Assembly: GCF_025808395.1 (NCBI RefSeq)
Contig: NZ_CP075524.1
Coordinates: 806,001-870,000, forward strand
DNA: 64,000 bases
Reading direction: 5' to 3'
Origin: Microcella sp.
Lineage (GTDB): Bacteria; Actinomycetota; Actinomycetes; Actinomycetales; Microbacteriaceae
Positions within the stretch are counted from its first letter, which is position 1. Each line of letters opens with the position of its first letter. Positions 61,048-64,000 of the stretch are shown here, piece after piece. The position numbers and the translations under genes were made by a program. The notes under the pieces are model-generated. The model did no database searches and was not told where the DNA came from. It saw only the letters and a list, made by a program, of their open reading frames with translations.

Positions 61048-62306
61048 GAGTCGCCCTCCCCCACCGGAACGCGGGCGATCGCACGGAACGTGTGCGTCGA
61101 GGCGTCGATGGTGAGAGACCCTGCGACAGCTTCGAGGCGTGATCGCGCGCCGTCGATCCCGGTTCCGTGGCGTGCTGCCGGATGCTCGCTGTCGCCCGCA
61201 CCGGCAACGCTGTTGACCACCTCGACCTCGATGTGGTCGCTCGTCTCGGCAATGTCGACAATGAGCGGCTCGGCGCTGTCGCCGTGTCGTAGCGCGTTGG
61301 TGAGCAGCTCTTGCACCGCCCGGTAGAGGGCCACCGAGGCCTCGCCGCTCGGCAGGCGCACGGTGTCGGCTCGGCGCACGATCATGCCGGGGCGCGAGCG
61401 CTCGACGTCGCCGATGAGCCGGTCGAGGTCGAGACTCGAAGTCGGCTGCGGGCTCTCGATCGTCGAGTCGGTCGAGGTCGACTCGAGCGATGTCGATGCA
61501 AGAACCTGCCGCACCTCGCCCAGTGAGCGTCGAGCGGTATCGGCGATCGTGGCGACCGTGGTGCGCACCGCCTCGAGGTCATCAGGCTCGGCGACGTCTC
61601 GAAAGCGCACCGACTCAGCTTGCGCGATGATCACCGCGAGCGAGTGACCGACGATGTCGTGCACATCGCGCGCGAGCGACATGCGCGACGCCTGCAGGTC
61701 GGCGATCTCGCGTGCACGCCTCGCCTCGGCCTGAGCGAGCGCCGCGCGCTCGCGACCCTCGCGGCTGAGGCGCAGATACCGAGCGAGCAGCCCGATGAGC
61801 CACGGCACGGCGAGCACCATGCCGATGAGCACGACCAGCACCGCATAGGGCACCCATGAGGGTGTGAACGCGGTGCCGCCGAAGACGCGCACGATCCACG
61901 AGTCGATCGCCACCAGATAGACGACGGCGATGATCGCGCCCACGACGACCGAAGCGCCGCTCACCCGCAGCACGAGGGTCGAGCCGTAGTGCGCGGCCGT
62001 GGCGAGCACGATGAGCACCCCCAGCTGGGTGAGCTCAGCGTCGAGCCCACCGAGCATGTGCACGACGGTGCTCACCCACGCGAGCCCCAGAGCCCACTCT
62101 GGCCGCAGCCGGCGCACAGTCATGGCCGCGGCCATCACTGCAGCGGCGAATACGAACACGACGAGCGAGCCCGTGCCGACTCCCGCGTCAGCACTTCCGA
62201 GCGCAGCGCGCAGGCCTCCCGAGGCGATGAAGAGCACGAGGCCGCCGAGCCCGTCGGCGACGAGCACCCCGGTGCGCGAGCGCACGAGGGCCGGGTGAAG
62301 AGTCAT
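61044..62306 (-). CDS. Sensor histidine kinase (HisKA_3 type)
   Basis: A 420-residue kinase with about six hydrophobic segments in the first 170 residues (no large external domain), a coiled-coil linker, an H-box RDVHDIVGHSLAV with phospho-His near residue 214, and an HATPase domain (QELLTNALRHG, GTGIDGARSRLEAVAG). It is likely an intramembrane-sensing kinase for envelope stress or drugs. ATG 62306 gives the shortest hydrophilic N-terminus; a longer start is possible. It faces an ABC transporter. Confidence 0.93.
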   Translation of the reverse strand: MTLHPALVRSRTGVLVADGLGGLVLFIASGGLRAALGSADAGVGTGSLVVFVFAAAVMAAAMTVRRLRPEWALGLAWVSTVVHMLGGLDAELTQLGVLIVLATAAHYGSTLVLRVSGASVVVGAIIAVVYLVAIDSWIVRVFGGTAFTPSWVPYAVLVVLIGMVLAVPWLIGLLARYLRLSREGRERAALAQAEARRAREIADLQASRMSLARDVHDIVGHSLAVIIAQAESVRFRDVAEPDDLEAVRTTVATIADTARRSLGEVRQVLASTSLESTSTDSTIESPQPTSSLDLDRLIGDVERSRPGMIVRRADTVRLPSGEASVALYRAVQELLTNALRHGDSAEPLIVDIAETSDHIEVEVVNSVAGAGDSEHPAARHGTGIDGARSRLEAVAGSLTIDASTHTFRAIARVPVGEGDS

Positions 62307-62361
62307 GAGCCCATCCTGACGCGTCAACCCGAGCGCGGCATCCCCCTGAAGCACTCCCGAC

Positions 62362-62405
62362 CGGTACTGCGGTACCGCACCGAGCGGTACCGACGAGGCC
62401 GGTAT
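62362..62405. promoter_or_regulatory. Array of CGGTAC/CGGTAT boxes (putative response-regulator operator)
   Basis: CGGTAC occurs at 62362, 62370 and 62385, and CGGTAT at 62400. The last three start 15 bp apart. TGCGGTACCGCA (62368-62379) is also a perfect 12-bp palindrome. The array lies in the 151-bp divergent gap between the kinase gene and the ABC transporter genes, about 53-96 bp ahead of the ABC start. Confidence 0.6.
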
Positions 62406-62444
62406 TGCGACTCGGGGGCGACGCGCAGCAGGCCAGAGCGCTCA

Positions 62445-62450
62445 TAGCGT
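62445..62450 (+). promoter_or_regulatory. -10 element (TAGCGT), leaderless start of ABC ATPase
   Basis: TAGCGT ends 7 nt before the ATG of the ABC ATP-binding gene and lies 40 bp after the CGGTAC array, a sensible place for an activator to touch polymerase. Confidence 0.45.
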
Positions 62451-62457
62451 CGACGAC

Positions 62458-63249
62458 ATGACACACACCAGAACAGGGCGAGACGACATCGTCGCCCGCT
62501 GCACAGACCTCACTCGACTCTTCGGTGCTGACGGCGCGACCGTCGCCGCCGTCGACCGCATCTCGGCGGAGTTCCGTCGCGGAGAGCTCACTGCCGTCGT
62601 CGGCCCGAGCGGCTCGGGCAAGTCGACGCTCATGTACCTGCTCGCGGGGCTCGACGAGCCCACGTGGGGCGAGATCGAGCTCGACGGCCACGCCCTCGCC
62701 GGATTCGATGAAGCGCAGCTCGCCGCCCTGCGGCACGAGCGCATGGGATTCATCTTTCAGTCGTTCAACCTGCTGCCCGGGCTGAGCGCCATCGAGAACA
62801 TTCGACTGCCTGAGACCCTCGGCCGGCGTCGGCGCGAGCACGACCCTGTGTGGGAGGCCGAACTCATCGCCCGCCTCGGCCTCACCGAGCTGCTCGAGCG
62901 CCGCCCGCACGAGCTCTCGGGCGGCCAGCAGCAGAGGGTTGCCATTGCACGTGCCCTCGCCCACCGACCCGCCGTGGTCTTCGCCGATGAGCCCACCGGC
63001 AACCTCGACCTCGCTACGGGCGGCGAAGTGCTGCACCTGCTCACCGACCTCGTGCACGACAGCGGCTGCGGCATCATCATGGTGACGCACGACCCGGTGG
63101 CAGCGAGCTCGGCAGACCGCGTGCTCTCGATTCGAGACGGGCACCTCGTGGCCGAACTCGGTCGCGCCACTGCCGCCGAGATCTCGGCGATCATGCTCGC
63201 CGGCGCGCTCGACGCGCAGGCCGTCGTGCCCGCTGAGGTGAATCGATGA
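62458..63249 (+). CDS. MacB/LolD-type ABC transporter ATP-binding protein
   Basis: A 263-residue ATPase with GPSGSGKST (Walker A, about residues 50-58), the Q loop FIFQSFNLLPGL typical of the MacB/LolD/FtsE group, LSGGQQQRVAIARALAHRPAVVFADEPTGNLD (signature and Walker B), and VTHDPVAASSADR. It pairs with the FtsX-like permease (ATGA overlap) and likely exports a drug or extracts a membrane compound. The LuxR two-component system opposite is the likely controller. Confidence 0.93.
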   Translation: MTHTRTGRDDIVARCTDLTRLFGADGATVAAVDRISAEFRRGELTAVVGPSGSGKSTLMYLLAGLDEPTWGEIELDGHALAGFDEAQLAALRHERMGFIFQSFNLLPGLSAIENIRLPETLGRRRREHDPVWEAELIARLGLTELLERRPHELSGGQQQRVAIARALAHRPAVVFADEPTGNLDLATGGEVLHLLTDLVHDSGCGIIMVTHDPVAASSADRVLSIRDGHLVAELGRATAAEISAIMLAGALDAQAVVPAEVNR

Positions 63250-64000
63250 CCGGGCGTGGCGGCACCCTCGCCGCCATCGCCGTCATCACGCTGAGCGCCG
63301 TGTACATCACCCTGCTGACGGCGTTCATGGCGCTGCTGCGCACCGGACTGGTCTCGACCCCGTTCGGTCAGGGCGCGACGGCAGACATCGTGCTCGGCGT
63401 GCTCGGCTCGGCGTTTCTGCTCGTCGCGCTCATCGTCTCGACCGTCGTGGTGACCAACGCCTTCGTCTTGGTCGCGGCGTCGCGCGTCAACGACATCGCC
63501 TTGCGCCGACTGCTCGGCGCCTCGGCGTCGAGTGAGCGACGACGCATGGTCGCAGAAGGCGTGCGCATGTCGCTCGGTTCGACGGCCCTCGGCGTGCTGC
63601 TCGGCGCTGGCGCCGCGTATGCGATCTTCTCGGCCGGCTCGCAGCAGGGCGGCATGTTCGAAGACGCCCAGTTCTCAGACATGCTCAACCCCTTCGTCAT
63701 CGCCCCACTGGCGGCCCTGCAGGTGTGCACGGTGGTGGCCGCCTGGCGTGGGTCGGCGATGGTGCTCGCCGCGAAACCCGTGCAGGCGCTCGGCATCGCC
63801 AGCACGCAGGCTGCGGGGGGCGACGACGAGGTTCGACTCAGTCGCGCCGCTGCGCTGACTCTGCTCGGCGGCATCGCGCTGCTCGGCCTCACCTTCGTCG
63901 CGGGCGCCTTCACACCCTTGGCCGCCTTTCTCGGCATCATCGCCGGCACTGTCGTGGCGATCGGCGTGCTGGCGGGAGCCAGCGGCATCATGCCGCGGGT
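63246..64000 (+). CDS. FtsX-like ABC transporter permease, N-terminal part (runs off window)
   Basis: About 250 residues are visible. A first hydrophobic segment follows a short N-terminus, then three more near residues 55-75, 112-135 and 150-175, with an ALRRLLGASASSERRRMVAEGVRMSLG stretch typical of the MacB/FtsX permease cytoplasmic loop. The stop codon is not in the window. It overlaps the ATPase gene by 4 bp and forms a transporter with it. Confidence 0.88.
   Translation, partial: MTGRGGTLAAIAVITLSAVYITLLTAFMALLRTGLVSTPFGQGATADIVLGVLGSAFLLVALIVSTVVVTNAFVLVAASRVNDIALRRLLGASASSERRRMVAEGVRMSLGSTALGVLLGAGAAYAIFSAGSQQGGMFEDAQFSDMLNPFVIAPLAALQVCTVVAAWRGSAMVLAAKPVQALGIASTQAAGGDDEVRLSRAAALTLLGGIALLGLTFVAGAFTPLAAFLGIIAGTVVAIGVLAGASGIMPR

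Noticed and set aside
1..64000. tRNA genes, rRNA, CRISPR arrays, insertion sequences, prophage
   Set aside because: No cloverleaf-like stretch, repeat array, transposase or integrase was recognised; all gaps between genes are short and hold at most promoters, hairpins or short repeats. Small structured RNAs cannot be excluded without a covariance search.

Overview
The window is high-GC DNA, densely coded on both strands, with no insertion sequence, prophage, CRISPR array, rRNA or tRNA visible and no gene-free stretch longer than about 300 bases. Gene order and protein families point to an actinobacterium, most likely of the Microbacteriaceae. The peptidoglycan/division (dcw) cluster is followed by a block laid out like the Mycobacterium region Rv2166c-Rv2187 (mraZ, DUF3040, prenyl synthase, Rv2175c-like regulator, pknL, aroG, plsC, fadD15). 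A second block resembles Rv1822-Rv1830 (pgsA, garA, ftsR, second MerR). The family assignment is inferred from gene content, not from a database search.

Region 1 (1-11.3 kb, minus strand) is the dcw cluster read from mraZ downstream: mraZ, rsmH, ftsL-like, ftsI, murE, a short murF-like gene, mraY, murD, ftsW, murG and the start of murC, with very tight or overlapping junctions. The murF position holds only a 221-residue open frame that matches the C-terminal third of MurF and has lost its key motifs. This is the most unusual gene of the window. Region 2 (11.5-24 kb) holds a DUF3040 membrane protein, polyprenyl synthase, Rv2175c-like DNA-binding protein, LysM muralytic-type exported protein, PASTA kinase PknL, class II DAHP synthase, acyltransferase, ROK glucokinase, long-chain acyl-CoA ligase, peptide deformylase and a MinD/EspI-like ATPase.

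Region 3 (24-31 kb) has pyruvate carboxylase divergent from a ParA ATPase, then the pgsA-garA-ftsR operon and a second MerR gene behind a perfect 7+5+7 palindrome. Region 4 (31-46 kb) is metabolic: DUF1295 membrane protein, LRV/HEAT-like protein, SDR, glucose-6-phosphate dehydrogenase divergent from a GH15 glycosidase, S4 protein, L-lactate dehydrogenase, a cysteine-free HesB-like protein, a four-domain persulfide (CoADR-rhodanese-TusA-DsrE) fusion, a GlcD-type oxidase, spermidine-synthase-like protein, DUF1611 protein and an aldehyde dehydrogenase.

Region 5 (46-54.6 kb) has an EI24 membrane protein, a divergent CaiB CoA-transferase/glutaryl-CoA dehydrogenase pair, a long-form GAPDH, flotillin, RlmN and CinA/PncC. 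Region 6 (54.6-64 kb) is regulatory and transport: an ABC exporter with its own XRE regulator, a YCII/ECF sigma pair, a DEAD-box helicase, and a LuxR-type two-component system facing a MacB/LolD-type ABC transporter across an array of CGGTAC repeats. The last permease runs off the window.

Across the window many first-of-operon genes have a TANNNT hexamer ending 6-8 nt before the start codon, the layout of leaderless transcripts. This pattern decided several start calls.
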